Position numbers and translations under genes: made by a program | Shown: one piece after another, positions 21,289 to 30,602 of the stretch | How positions within the stretch are numbered: the first letter of the stretch is position 1 | How the letters are laid out: each line of letters opens with the position of its first letter | Notes under the pieces: generated by a model | Database searches by the model: none | Told to the model about the DNA's origin: nothing | The model's input: only the letters and a program-made list of their open reading frames with translations | DNA from: a virus | Direction: 5' to 3' (one strand) | Length of the DNA stretch: 47,011 bases | IMG/VR virus record: IMGVR_UViG_3300003322_000275 | Coordinates: 1 to 47,011 of that record

Positions 21289-23034
21289 TTGCTTTGTAAG
21301 TCGCGCTACTTGAACGTCAAGATTTGGTTGTGGGAGTTCTAACTCCACATCTTTTAATTGTCCGGACACGAGATCGTATGATACGCGCGTTACAACTAAC
21401 GTGCGTATTTTGTCGTATACAAGCCCGACGATCGGTGGGAAATTGCGGATTGTTATCGTATCATCCGCGCGTAATTCACGCGGATCGTGCCATGCGCCAC
21501 TTGAGTCGTAGATAGCACTGATCGGTACGTTAACACGCGGGATTGGCTCTTTTGTGGAAGCTAGGATCGTGTCTCGCATGAGATTCGCCTGTACCGAGTT
21601 GCTCACATTACCTCGCACGATTTTACCGCGTGTAATACCCACACGTGCGATACTTGTTGCATCTGATGCGGTTGATCGCTGTTTGCGCCCACTCGCATCA
21701 GTATATAGTATAACTACCCTGTTTGCAAGCTGTGTCAATGAACGCTGAATATCAAGTGAATCGATGTCAATGTACCATGTACGCCCCGATCCACGCGGGC
21801 GTACGATAAGTTGCCGATTTTCGTAGATGAGTGCGGTCCAGACACGCGGGATTGTTTGGTTATCACCAGCGCTTTTTACGAGCGTGTTTATAGCATCCGA
21901 TGGCAAGCTGTCCTCAAAAATTGCATCTACTTGATCAACGCCTTGACTCTGAATCATCCCCAATGATGCGCTTATTTGCGTTGAATTAACCGCGTTTACA
22001 GTTGTAACACAATCTTTAATGATCTCATCGGGGTAGATAACATGCGCTTGTACCGTATCTGCTGCAAGATGCGCTTGCGCGAATACGGCGGTAAACGTTG
22101 TTGACGTAATTGCGGTAACGATCACGCTCTCACTAATCGTACCGCCAATTTGCAAACGCTGTCCAACATAGATGTTCGCCATACTTGCTGGCGTTACCGT
22201 ACGTGTACCTGCTGCGATTGCGGTTCCGAGAGTTGTACTGATTCGGTTGGCTGTTGACGATACAAGGCGGATGTTTGTTAATCGAATAAAATTTGCGCCC
22301 GTTTCACCCGCCGGTGTTGAGTTTGCGCCCGTATTGTTAAAGATTGCAAATTCAATGTAATCACAGCCCGAAAACGTCACGTTAAGTGATCCTGAGACTT
22401 GCGCACCACTCCCTGTAACAGCCGTCGTACCGGCTGAACCTGTAAATCCCGCTTGATGGCGGATGTATTGAAAAACCCAATTTAATGGCAGATTGATCGT
22501 GTAGTCAAATGATGCGCCAACTATCTGGCGGCTACTTCCATCCGGAATCTGGTAGAGCCACGATCCGACATCCGCGCCATTATTGAAGATGATCCCCTTT
22601 TGTGTTGTAAGGTAGAGTTGATTAGAATTGTTTGCTTGATATTTTGCTGGAGTACGATTCGTAATATCGAGTTCATTCATTTGCCGCCAATCACGTACCC
22701 CGCTAATACTCCACAGCGCAGTATGTGGTACGTCTGACAACGCAACCCAATGCCCTAACGCAACGATTTTTAATCCGCCGCTCGCGCCGTGGATAAATTG
22801 CGTTGCATCATTTAATCGCCCTTCAAAGATGCGCATCGGCCCAAACGTCGCTATGACGCGCAATGCGCCGTAATTGAGATAATAGTTAAACGCATCATAG
22901 AACGGGATGCGCAAAGCAGCCTCAAGCGACTCAAAACCGTGTTCACCAGTGTGTACAACACCAGATCGCACGAACGTAGACCAATCATCGATAAATACGC
23001 CAGATGCGGTCTGAACGATCAACGATGTCATCAT
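21280..23034 (-). CDS. Tail hub / minor tail protein
   Basis: A 584-residue protein, the last gene of the late arm. The N-terminus (VQTASGVFIDDWSTFVRSGV) and ...GPMRIFEGRLND resemble tail-tip hub proteins, and the C-terminus IRTLVVTRVSYDLVSGQLKD...ELELPQP is the typical ending of siphovirus hub or receptor-binding baseplate proteins. The central part is threonine/alanine-rich and beta-like. It follows the distal tail protein, as hub proteins do. GGAG precedes the double ATG. No endolysin-like or glycosidase motif is visible in it. Confidence 0.7.
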   Translation of the reverse strand: MMTSLIVQTASGVFIDDWSTFVRSGVVHTGEHGFESLEAALRIPFYDAFNYYLNYGALRVIATFGPMRIFEGRLNDATQFIHGASGGLKIVALGHWVALSDVPHTALWSISGVRDWRQMNELDITNRTPAKYQANNSNQLYLTTQKGIIFNNGADVGSWLYQIPDGSSRQIVGASFDYTINLPLNWVFQYIRHQAGFTGSAGTTAVTGSGAQVSGSLNVTFSGCDYIEFAIFNNTGANSTPAGETGANFIRLTNIRLVSSTANRISTTLGTAIAAGTRTVTPASMANIYVGQRLQIGGTISESVIVTAITSTTFTAVFAQAHLAADTVQAHVIYPDEIIKDCVTTVNAVNSTQISASLGMIQSQGVDQVDAIFEDSLPSDAINTLVKSAGDNQTIPRVWTALIYENRQLIVRPRGSGRTWYIDIDSLDIQRSLTQLANRVVILYTDASGRKQRSTASDATSIARVGITRGKIVRGNVSNSVQANLMRDTILASTKEPIPRVNVPISAIYDSSGAWHDPRELRADDTITIRNFPPIVGLVYDKIRTLVVTRVSYDLVSGQLKDVELELPQPNLDVQVARLTKQLA

Positions 23035-23041
23035 ATAGTAA

Positions 23042-24439
23042 CTACTCCGGTGTTAGAAAGCCTTTGGTGCGCGTTGCACTTAAAGCCCACTGCGCTGCTG
23101 ATGTACCTGCTACGTTTGCCACGTTCCAGAAGTTTGATTGTACCAGCATGACAAGCATGCTGAAATCTTGCGCTGTACCGCCGTAGAGCATATATGGATT
23201 ACCCGCGTAGTCAAGATTACGTACGGTTGACGATCGCTGGACTAATGCTTGCGCTTGTGTGAGCATCGCGTGATCAACAACGATACCGAGACTCGGATCA
23301 ATTGAATTGAGTGTTAGAAACGATGTTGTGCGCTCACACCACACAGCGACAGCATAATCGATGTCAACAGTAATCGAACCGGATACGCTACGCACATTAA
23401 GGCGCATCTGTGTGATAAATTCGCCATTAAGATCACTGCGCAACATACCACAGAATAGCACTTGCGGTACAGACGGATTGACGGCAAATAGGGTTACTTC
23501 TGGCATTGCGATCGTACGCCCGCCCGTTGTGATCGCCTCGACATAAACGATCACGTCAACGGTCGTTGACCCGTTTTTCATCACCGCATAAACGGCCATG
23601 TATTCAGCGCCATTATTTCCGGTAAATGCACTACTTGTATAGGATGAATTACTCGTAGTAGCCGTGATTCGCCCAACATACCCATTCGTTGCAAGATTTG
23701 TGCTATCCGCCGTACCAGTAGTACCACTAAACACCTTTGATGCGCCCGATCCGCTTGCGGCGCCTTCAATGATGTCATAATCGTTATTACGATTTGCGCA
23801 AATAATCACACCACTTGCAGAGGTTGTCTTAACGCCACCGGATGCGCTTGCCGTAAGTGTTGCAGCGACAGGATCAACAATAGCCGCTGTCTCAAGATAT
23901 GATACCTTAATCGGTCCTGGCGCTGCGGTAGCAGCTACATTCGCTGTATCTGTCGCACCGAGCCATAAACCATTTTTGCGCGTGAATCGTGCCTTAATAC
24001 CCTCAATACGATAAAAATTACCAACTTGCGTAAAGTTGGTTGGTAATAATACGGGCACCCTATCTTCAGTAATAATAACCACGTCTTGCATCGGTACTGT
24101 TTGTGTTGATCCAGCAAGTTGATATTTAATCAACACAGGTACATCACTACCATTGATTCTGTGGCGCTTATTCCACCAACGCCACGCGCGATCGAATAGT
24201 TTATTAAGTGTTTGAAGATACGTCAAACACAGTGCAGGAGTCGCCGCAATGATATTTAAACGCCATTCTTCGGTAACACTCGTATACGGTAACCCCAATT
24301 CACTCGGATTCGGTACCGCAATTGCGGGTGCCCATGTATCCCACACGAGTGTATACGGTGTTGGCGATCCATCGGCGGCCATAAATACCGCAGATAAATC
24401 GCCGTCTGTGATCTCAAGATAGTGGAAACTCGTTGCCAT
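23042..24439 (-). CDS. Putative distal tail protein
   Basis: A 465-residue protein between tape measure and hub, the place of the distal tail (Dit) protein. The N-terminal 170 residues (FHYLEITDGDLSAVFMAADG... and the RAWRWWNKRH region) would be the ring domain. The middle (about 175-380) is alanine, threonine and serine-rich beta structure, which may be a carbohydrate-binding insertion. The ATG at 24439 with GGGG upstream is preferred over the longer frame, which begins inside the tape-measure gene. The assignment rests mainly on gene order. Confidence 0.65.
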   Translation of the reverse strand: MATSFHYLEITDGDLSAVFMAADGSPTPYTLVWDTWAPAIAVPNPSELGLPYTSVTEEWRLNIIAATPALCLTYLQTLNKLFDRAWRWWNKRHRINGSDVPVLIKYQLAGSTQTVPMQDVVIITEDRVPVLLPTNFTQVGNFYRIEGIKARFTRKNGLWLGATDTANVAATAAPGPIKVSYLETAAIVDPVAATLTASASGGVKTTSASGVIICANRNNDYDIIEGAASGSGASKVFSGTTGTADSTNLATNGYVGRITATTSNSSYTSSAFTGNNGAEYMAVYAVMKNGSTTVDVIVYVEAITTGGRTIAMPEVTLFAVNPSVPQVLFCGMLRSDLNGEFITQMRLNVRSVSGSITVDIDYAVAVWCERTTSFLTLNSIDPSLGIVVDHAMLTQAQALVQRSSTVRNLDYAGNPYMLYGGTAQDFSMLVMLVQSNFWNVANVAGTSAAQWALSATRTKGFLTPE

Positions 24440-24443
24440 AGTG

Positions 24444-27400
24444 TTACCCCATCTGCGCGCGGATGTCAACGTTTACGCCCGCAGCACGTAGCGCGGATTG
24501 AATCATATCAACAAAATCACTGATTCCGAACGTACCGCGCGCGTCAACATTGACGATCGCAGCAGCTTGTGCCGTACCTTCAAGCGCTTGTACCTGCTCT
24601 AGCAGACGAATTTGCGCAGTAAGATTATCAATGTCTGTCTGATCGGTTGCAAGTGCTAATTCCTTTCGTAAATTCGCCATCTCCGCGATGCGCTTCGATT
24701 GTTCGTTAAACAACGCTAATGCACCACTTGCATCGGTTGCTGCAAGTGTTGATACTTGTGCGCGTAGTGCATCATACTGTTTCGCCGCATCCTCTGCGAT
24801 CTTATTTAATGCCTCTTGCCGCCTATTCGCTTCATCCTGTGCGACCATAACATCAGATGCGGCAACTTTCCGTTGGTTTTCGATCTTATGTTGCTCTGCA
24901 AGTAGATCGTTTTGCTGCGCATAGAGATCATTTAATTGTTTCTGTTTCGCCTCTTTTTCCTCATCTGTATAGACTTGCATCGCATTGACACGCGCGATTT
25001 CTTTCTGAACGTCTTGTAGTTGTCCTGTTACCGCACCCCACTGCGTTGCGAGGTCCTCACCGCGTTTCGTTGCGTTATCAAGCCGTGATGTATCGACACC
25101 AGCGCGTAAATTTTGAATCGCTTTTAGTGAGTCCAGTGCGCCGCGTGCAAGACCGACCATATTGGATGTAAATTGATCAACAAACTTGCGCGCGTTTTCA
25201 CTGAGTTTTGTTGCTACCGTCGGCCACATCGATTGAAAACCGACAAGAAAGCCTTGTACGGAATTGATCGCAAGATCAGCGAACACCGTTGACGGCGAAT
25301 GAATCCCTAGCACATCTCGCACCGCTTGTGGTATTTCGTTAATGCGATCCTGAATCCAGCCGGTAAAACGTCCCCACGCATTTGATATACCGTCCTGAAT
25401 ACCCTGAACGATTGCAGCGCCGATCTTTTTCATCTCAGATGCTGCCCAAACGGTCTTTTCCGCGATCCATTTTATGATTTCAGTTTGTATCGCGTTCAAC
25501 TTCGCTTGAATGTATGGTATAACATCTGTCGCAACCCATGTTAAAAACTTATCCGCTAATCGTTTCAGTTCAGGTGTTACGGTTGTAATCAAGTTACCGA
25601 TAAAATTAACGATTCCCGCCAAAATTGACGCTAATGCACCCGGCAGCGCAGGAATCACATCCGTAGCAACCCATGCGATAAATTTACCTGCTAGTACCAG
25701 CAGTTTCGGTATCACATCTGCCGTTGTCGTGGCGATCCAACTTAATAACACGCCGGTTGCTTTACCAAGATTTGCACCGAGTCCCGGCAGTGCGTCAAGT
25801 ATCCATGTTGCAGCCTTTTGGGCAAATTGTGCAAGATTTTCAGCCCAACGTGGGAGATTATCGAGTAATGTATTGATTAACCCGTTAAAGAAGATGCCAA
25901 CGTTATTTACCATCTCTGGCGCACGTTCTGAGAGCCATGTCACCGCTTTGACGCCAAACTCTACAAACGTTGCGGCGATTTGTGGAACGTATGTCAGTAG
26001 TTGATTGACGAGCGATAATATAAACTGTGATACGTTGGCAAGCAAACTAGGAATTGCATCAACGATCCAATCTACAGCCGGTCCCGCAAGCTGTCCAAAC
26101 GCAGTTAGCACCTGTGGCAAGAGGTTTGTGATCCCTTGCAGTAATTGATCGCGCAGATCAGAAATTCCCGTAAGAATCGATCCAATAAACTGATCAAACG
26201 TTACTGTACCATTTAACAAGCCGATAAACGTATCAACAACACCTTGAATCGCGTTGCCAAACCCCTCAAAGGTCCCGCTTGCACCTGTCAACAGATCAAT
26301 CGTCGCGCCTAATTGTGCTGGAAAATTTGTAGTAAATTCACCTGCGATCCTGAACGTTTCGATCCATGTACCAAGAGTGCTATTGACACCCACAATTGAC
26401 TGGACAAACGCTTGAGCACTTGCTTCAATAGCATCTAGTTTTGCTTTAGCGTCTTGCGCCGCACTTGATACCGCTTGCATGGGTGCAACAGCATCTTGGA
26501 GACTTGCACCAACGTTCGGCATACCGCCGGCACCACCAGTCCCACCCCCACCCGCTGCACTCTTCGCAAGCGACTCCAAAAGCGATGCTTGCTCTGCAAT
26601 CAGCGCATTCGTGCTGTTTGTGGCGTCGAGCATCGCTTGTTGCTGATCAATGCGCGCTTTTGCTGCCGCTTCTTCTTTTGACGCCGCGTCAACTTTGGCT
26701 TGCGCAGTTGCTACTTCGGCATCGCGTTGCGTTTCAATCCCATCGATCTGCTCTTGCAACGCGATTTGCTGTAACTCATTCGCTGCGAGGTCCTTTTCAT
26801 ACTGAGTCGCTTCACTATCCGCGAGAGTCTTATTCAGTTCTTCGATCCGCTGGAGATTGCGGATATGTTGTGCCTGATCCTGTAGCTGCTGCATCTGCGC
26901 GTTTAGCGGCGCAAGCATATCCGCGTACTTTTGTGTCGTACGATTTAATTCATCTTGCGCGGCTTCAAGTCGGCGTGTAGCGGCGCTCAGATCAAAATAG
27001 CCGCGTACAAGCCCACTCACAGCCCCACCCACCGGGCCTAGACTTGACACGATCCCATCAAACGTAGCTTGTGAGACTTCCCCTAGTCGGGCGATCTCAG
27101 ACAACCCGGCGCTGATGCCTTGCCGCCCGGCCAGCAGGGTAGGGATCACCCCGCGCTGATCAAACTTGCCAGTGTCAACCAACCCTTTCAGACTGGACTC
27201 AATCGATCGCGAGAGATCATCGAACGCGCTGAAATCAGCTTGTGCCCATCCTTCGATATAGACCGTACCAGCTTCTTTACCCCACTCGTCAAGCTCTGGT
27301 GTGATCTTTGGCGGCGATCCGGGGCGCAACCAGTTGGCGATCACACTGCCGATCTGTTTTAAGACACTCACAACCGTATTGATCGCAGCAGCGATACCCG

Positions 27401-28328
27401 CCGCGAATTGATTGGCGATATTCTCACCCCACGCAAACGCAGCTTTCCCGTAACCAATAATTTGCCCCGCAAACTTTTCTAAGACGGCGATCACAAACTG
27501 CAAACCGTCTGCGAAACGCTGTGCCGCGCCAGATGCCTCAAGACGACCGAGCAGGTTTAAGATACCTTCAAGCGCGCGTTTTCCCGCATCAAACAACGGC
27601 TTAAAAGCGGTTGCTGCCAGCATTTTTGAACTATCGCTGATTGAAGATGTGAGTCCTTGCCAGGTTCCGGCTTGTAATTTCATCGCACCAGAAAACTTAC
27701 CAAGATCGTCTGTGAATACTTTCCACATCTGATCAGCGCTCGCACCGCTCTTAGACATGGCTTCAAGCTGGTTGATCGTTTGTGGAGAGATGACTCCAAG
27801 CTGTTGGAGATTTTGAATCGCCTCTCCGATCGGCTTTCCGGCTTGCAGCGCGGCGTACATGCGGCCAGACCAGAACGAAATATCTTGAAGCGGTTTTGTA
27901 GTCGCCGCAGCAGCATCACCAAAGAGGGTGAGATTCGCCATGGTATTGAGCGTTGCACCACCAAAGACTTGTAGCTGCGCGCTCGCATCGATGATCGGCT
28001 GTGTTTCAAACGGGGTTTCTTTGGCGAACGTGAAAAGGTTTTTAACGTGTTGCGTTGCTACATCTGCGCTCCCCATAAGCGTCTGAAATTGCAGAGTCGA
28101 AGTTTCAAGCGTCGCGTTCATCCCGATTGCGGAATCGGAGATAAAATCGATTGCACCACCGATTGCAGCCGTACCAGCCATGGCGCTAATGAAGCTCGCA
28201 GCCGTACCCGCCGCTGTTTGCAGCACGCCCCCTAACCCACTGGTGCGCTTTTCCGCATCTGCGATTCCACCAGTGAACTGCGAGCTATCGAGTCCTAATT
28301 CAACGACAAGTTTTGCAAGTGTGGACAA
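24444..28328 (-). CDS. Tail tape measure protein
   Basis: A 1294-residue protein, by far the longest of the late arm. It starts with the classic tape-measure N-terminus (KLVVELGLDSSQFTGGIADA followed by EKRTSGL). It continues with hydrophobic helices, two alanine/glutamine-rich coiled coils (about 450-580 and 1110-1260) and amphipathic repeats of the type FIGNLITTVTPELKRLADKF. It sets tail length and is ejected with the DNA. By the usual 1.5 angstrom per residue a tail of roughly 190 nm is implied. The start codon is TTG (28326-28328) with AGAGG upstream. That ribosome site directly abuts the -35 box of the opposite-strand cassette. Confidence 0.93.
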   Translation of the reverse strand: MSTLAKLVVELGLDSSQFTGGIADAEKRTSGLGGVLQTAAGTAASFISAMAGTAAIGGAIDFISDSAIGMNATLETSTLQFQTLMGSADVATQHVKNLFTFAKETPFETQPIIDASAQLQVFGGATLNTMANLTLFGDAAAATTKPLQDISFWSGRMYAALQAGKPIGEAIQNLQQLGVISPQTINQLEAMSKSGASADQMWKVFTDDLGKFSGAMKLQAGTWQGLTSSISDSSKMLAATAFKPLFDAGKRALEGILNLLGRLEASGAAQRFADGLQFVIAVLEKFAGQIIGYGKAAFAWGENIANQFAAGIAAAINTVVSVLKQIGSVIANWLRPGSPPKITPELDEWGKEAGTVYIEGWAQADFSAFDDLSRSIESSLKGLVDTGKFDQRGVIPTLLAGRQGISAGLSEIARLGEVSQATFDGIVSSLGPVGGAVSGLVRGYFDLSAATRRLEAAQDELNRTTQKYADMLAPLNAQMQQLQDQAQHIRNLQRIEELNKTLADSEATQYEKDLAANELQQIALQEQIDGIETQRDAEVATAQAKVDAASKEEAAAKARIDQQQAMLDATNSTNALIAEQASLLESLAKSAAGGGGTGGAGGMPNVGASLQDAVAPMQAVSSAAQDAKAKLDAIEASAQAFVQSIVGVNSTLGTWIETFRIAGEFTTNFPAQLGATIDLLTGASGTFEGFGNAIQGVVDTFIGLLNGTVTFDQFIGSILTGISDLRDQLLQGITNLLPQVLTAFGQLAGPAVDWIVDAIPSLLANVSQFILSLVNQLLTYVPQIAATFVEFGVKAVTWLSERAPEMVNNVGIFFNGLINTLLDNLPRWAENLAQFAQKAATWILDALPGLGANLGKATGVLLSWIATTTADVIPKLLVLAGKFIAWVATDVIPALPGALASILAGIVNFIGNLITTVTPELKRLADKFLTWVATDVIPYIQAKLNAIQTEIIKWIAEKTVWAASEMKKIGAAIVQGIQDGISNAWGRFTGWIQDRINEIPQAVRDVLGIHSPSTVFADLAINSVQGFLVGFQSMWPTVATKLSENARKFVDQFTSNMVGLARGALDSLKAIQNLRAGVDTSRLDNATKRGEDLATQWGAVTGQLQDVQKEIARVNAMQVYTDEEKEAKQKQLNDLYAQQNDLLAEQHKIENQRKVAASDVMVAQDEANRRQEALNKIAEDAAKQYDALRAQVSTLAATDASGALALFNEQSKRIAEMANLRKELALATDQTDIDNLTAQIRLLEQVQALEGTAQAAAIVNVDARGTFGISDFVDMIQSALRAAGVNVDIRAQMG

Positions 28329-28337
28329 AATTGCCTC

Positions 28338-28366
28338 TTGACAATCGATTGCACATGTGGTATTAT
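28338..28366 (+). promoter_or_regulatory. Promoter-operator cassette inside the tail operon
   Basis: TTGACA (28338-28343), 17 bases, TATTAT (28361-28366). The perfect palindrome CAATCGATTG (28342-28351) overlaps the -35 box, and a second box TAATCAATAG lies 37 bp on (28379-28388). The leader TAGCTGAAAGG before the gene is shared with the 39981 cassette. Confidence 0.88.
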
Positions 28367-28404
28367 GATGTCAGTCGATAATCAATAGCTGAAAGGCCGC
28401 GACA

Positions 28405-28710
28405 ATGAACGGCAAGAATCAATTCTATATCCACCGCTATCCGACCGCATCGGGTTACATGTATCAAATCATGGATCGCATTGAAGAACGTCAGATATGC
28501 GATGGTAGCAGTAAAGCGGATGCCGAAATGATCGTAGCTGCACTCAACTGGTCACGTATGGCATACCGCATAATGAATACGGTTGTCAAGGCATTTCGGC
28601 ATCTTGACGCACGTACCGGATCAAAGTCATGGAAAACGTTTACTAGCGGGCAGATAGGGCTTATTATGGCAGCGCTGCATGATTGCGATCTTCCTGAATC
28701 ACTGCAATAA
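28405..28710 (+). CDS. Moron protein of unknown function
   Basis: A 101-residue protein encoded against the direction of the tail genes. The N-terminus is beta-like (QFYIHRYPTASGYMYQIMD) and the rest helical (RMAYRIMNTVVKAFRHLDAR). GAAAGG lies 14 bases before the ATG. It has its own regulated promoter on one side and a hairpin terminator (28726-28757) on the other, so it is a self-contained unit between chaperone and tape-measure genes. No family is recognised. Confidence 0.75.
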   Translation: MNGKNQFYIHRYPTASGYMYQIMDRIEERQICDGSSKADAEMIVAALNWSRMAYRIMNTVVKAFRHLDARTGSKSWKTFTSGQIGLIMAALHDCDLPESLQ

Positions 28711-28725
28711 TTCACACAGAATGCG

Positions 28726-28757
28726 AAAGCCGCTGATCTTAGGCGATCGGCGGCTTT
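28726..28757. terminator. Hairpin terminator behind the moron gene
   Basis: A 13-bp stem with one G-U, AAAGCCGCTGATC/GATCGGCGGCTTT, and a 6-base loop. T4 follows on the plus strand and T3 on the minus strand. It ends the moron transcript. On the minus strand it lies within the tail operon and would have to be read through. Confidence 0.7.
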
Positions 28758-29059
28758 TGGCGTTCGTCCTTCCCCCCAAACAAGGCGTTTATCATCTCAA
28801 CCTGTGCAAGTAGTTCTTCTGGTGTTTTCTTGCGTTTCGGCCCACGATCGGGTGGATAGATGTCTTCCCACGTCCACACGCGATCCGATCGTTTCTTACG
28901 CTGCGTATTGAGCAGCGTTGCAACCACGTTACCAAAATAGACTCGTAGCGTGTTGCCGTCAACGATTGGATTGATTCGATCGTATGCGATCCATTCCAAA
29001 AACTCAGTAGACGAGATCGCATCTTGACACACCGCAACCGAGGGATGGCCGAGCGCCAA
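28739..29059 (-). CDS. Tail assembly chaperone, C-terminal (frameshift) part
   Basis: A 106-residue reading frame with the pattern of second tail chaperones (SSTEFLEWIAYDRINPIVDG; ...EDIYPPDRGPKRKKTPEELL). Its only start is a TTG three bases after the stop of the first chaperone. It lies in the -1 frame relative to that gene. A canonical slippery heptamer lies upstream and no stop interrupts the -1 frame in between, so it is probably made mainly as a fusion of about 267 residues, as lambda gpG-T. Such proteins load the tape measure, whose gene follows. Confidence 0.75.
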   Translation of the reverse strand: MALGHPSVAVCQDAISSTEFLEWIAYDRINPIVDGNTLRVYFGNVVATLLNTQRKKRSDRVWTWEDIYPPDRGPKRKKTPEELLAQVEMINALFGGKDERQKPPIA

Positions 29060-29061
29060 TG

Positions 29062-29541
29062 TTAGTTTGAACCAGAATTGGCGCTCTGGTCGTTTTTTAG
29101 ATCACCCGTAAGTTCGTTCAAGTCGCTTTGGCCAATACCCGATAGTTTTTGCGCCACGTCCGCTACACGTGACAATGCCGCCGCGCTCAATTGTCCAAGA
29201 TCAGCGATCTCAGCATCCGTAAACATCCGTCGCGGAGTCTTGTCGTATTTAAGCACATACGATCTGCTATACTCGCTACCATCATCGGATGCGTGTACTT
29301 TTAGCTCAAAATCATCTGGATTGACGATCGAAAATGCGGCAAGCCGGGCGCGCACGTTGGTCATGTTCAGTTGGGTTGATCCGTTGATTCGCCCCTGAAC
29401 CATAGCCCCCTCGAACGCATCACGCATACTCCCCGTAAGCTCGCATACGATCACACTACCACCCCATTCCGGTACGTCAACAACCTGCGTTTTAAGTCGC
29501 GCGCGCGCGCTGAGAATCTGATCCTTCGTTAGTAGTTGCAT
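29062..29541 (-). CDS. Tail assembly chaperone, N-terminal part
   Basis: A 159-residue protein with the typical VDVPEWGGSVIVCELTGSMR segment (about 20-39) and a charged helical C-terminus, matching phage tail assembly chaperones. Near the end the codons CTA-AAA-AAC contain the in-frame slippery heptamer A-AAA-AAC. Unshifted translation stops nine codons later. The gene lies between the tail tube gene and the tape measure, the standard location. Confidence 0.82.
   Translation of the reverse strand: MQLLTKDQILSARARLKTQVVDVPEWGGSVIVCELTGSMRDAFEGAMVQGRINGSTQLNMTNVRARLAAFSIVNPDDFELKVHASDDGSEYSRSYVLKYDKTPRRMFTDAEIADLGQLSAAALSRVADVAQKLSGIGQSDLNELTGDLKNDQSANSGSN
29092..29098 (-). other. Programmed -1 frameshift site
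   Basis: On the minus strand the bases read A-AAA-AAC in the zero frame of the first chaperone gene (codons CTA AAA AAC). This is an efficient -1 slippery heptamer. Three bases later CCAGA...TCTGG can form a 5-bp hairpin. The -1 frame is open from here into the frame 29059-28739. Confidence 0.75.
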
Positions 29542-29553
29542 CTGCTCGTCATC

Positions 29554-29967
29554 CTATGCTAGTGTCGGTTGACCGCTGATCTTGAGCGTAATATCGGCGC
29601 TCAATTTGTCATCAATTGGGGCACCGGGACTAAAGTCTGTGAGAATCGCCGGTAATGTCCACGTTGTACCGGCGGTATCGGGAAATACGACTGTCCATGT
29701 GTCGATCGTTGAATTGTTCGCAAAATCAGCAAGCACGCCCGTTGCCGCGTTGTGTGTGGAGTTTGACGGGATATAGTTGATCGAAAACGACAATTCGCCG
29801 CCGTCTTTCAACGATTTACCAAACTCACGCCACATATTAGGTGATTGGTGGTGAGTCAACTCAAACGTATCGCGGCTCATGCCGGGTGGAGTAATATCAT
29901 TCACTTCTGCGATCGTTGTGCCGTTACGCTTTAGCAGCGTGCCAAAGGCGCTGATTCCATTTGCCAT
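29554..29967 (-). CDS. Major tail tube protein
   Basis: A 137-residue protein that matches small phage tail tube proteins: an N-terminal ISAFGTLLKRNGTTIAEVND, ELTHHQSPNMWREFGKSLKD with GGELSFSINYIP, and a C-terminal SADITLKISGQPTL. The fold should be the tail-tube beta barrel. It directly precedes the chaperone genes, and it should be one of the most abundant virion proteins. Confidence 0.88.
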   Translation of the reverse strand: MANGISAFGTLLKRNGTTIAEVNDITPPGMSRDTFELTHHQSPNMWREFGKSLKDGGELSFSINYIPSNSTHNAATGVLADFANNSTIDTWTVVFPDTAGTTWTLPAILTDFSPGAPIDDKLSADITLKISGQPTLA

Positions 29968-29987
29968 TGTTTTACGCTCCTAAAACG

Positions 29988-30368
29988 CTAGAGTCCAACA
30001 CAGCCGATCTTGATCGCCGCGTTCTCACCTTCACAGTAGAGCATGGCGTCGCTCTGATACCAACCGTTACGCTCAAACAGGAATACCGCGATCTCACCAG
30101 CCCCAACCGAGTACGCACTAATATCCCCCGATCGGTTGAGCGTAGACGACGATGCAAGCGATGTAAACGTCACGGTATAGGCGTTGGTTGCGTGTGTATT
30201 ATGGACAATTACAAACAGTCGTCCAAAATCGCCCCATGCGATCTGATTACCACTACTGCCAGACGATCCGGTAACCGCCGTCTCTGTAAGATCGGCGCTA
30301 TTCGCAGAAAGCGGCAACGACGGATACGATCCGAGTAACGTTGTTTTGTCTAACGTAGTGCGTGCCAT
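29988..30368 (-). CDS. Putative virion protein, beta-rich
   Basis: A 126-residue protein rich in serine, threonine and glycine (SLPLSANSADLTETAVTGSS) with strands such as RLFVIVHNTHATNAYTVTFT and EIAVFLFERNGWY. It lies among head-tail genes, just before the tail tube gene. It may be a head or tail decoration protein. No family is recognised. Confidence 0.6.
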   Translation of the reverse strand: MARTTLDKTTLLGSYPSLPLSANSADLTETAVTGSSGSSGNQIAWGDFGRLFVIVHNTHATNAYTVTFTSLASSSTLNRSGDISAYSVGAGEIAVFLFERNGWYQSDAMLYCEGENAAIKIGCVGL

Positions 30369-30602
30369 TTAACGATCCTCTTTCTCAACTGCGATACATT
30401 CAACATCTGCACCAACTAATGCATTTGTGTCGATACCTAGCAGATCAGATGTACCGTAGTGAAATACGACGATTCGTAACGGTTGATCCCAATCGGCATA
30501 GATATTTATTGCGTAGACCTCTTGACCTTCGAGTCCAAGCGTTTTGACAATCTGCTCAATAAGCGGATTTGATTGTATAATGTTTTTACGCTGTTGTGTC
30601 AT
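30369..30602 (-). CDS. Small late protein of unknown function
   Basis: A 77-residue protein (LIEQIVKTLGLEGQEVYAIN; RIVVFHYGTSDLLGI) that overlaps the preceding tail-completion gene by 17 bases and ends one base before the next start. It has no motif I recognise. Its tight packing in the head-tail joining block suggests an assembly role. Confidence 0.6.
   Translation of the reverse strand: MTQQRKNIIQSNPLIEQIVKTLGLEGQEVYAINIYADWDQPLRIVVFHYGTSDLLGIDTNALVGADVECIAVEKEDR

Noticed and set aside
25510-26980. Long plus-strand frames (164 and 171 residues) inside the tape measure gene
   Set aside because: Antisense to a clear tape measure; repetitive composition mirrors the alanine/glutamine-rich coding strand; no cassette promoter ahead.
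29078-29398. 106-residue plus-strand frame over the chaperone gene
   Set aside because: Shadow of the chaperone; no promoter or ribosome site.
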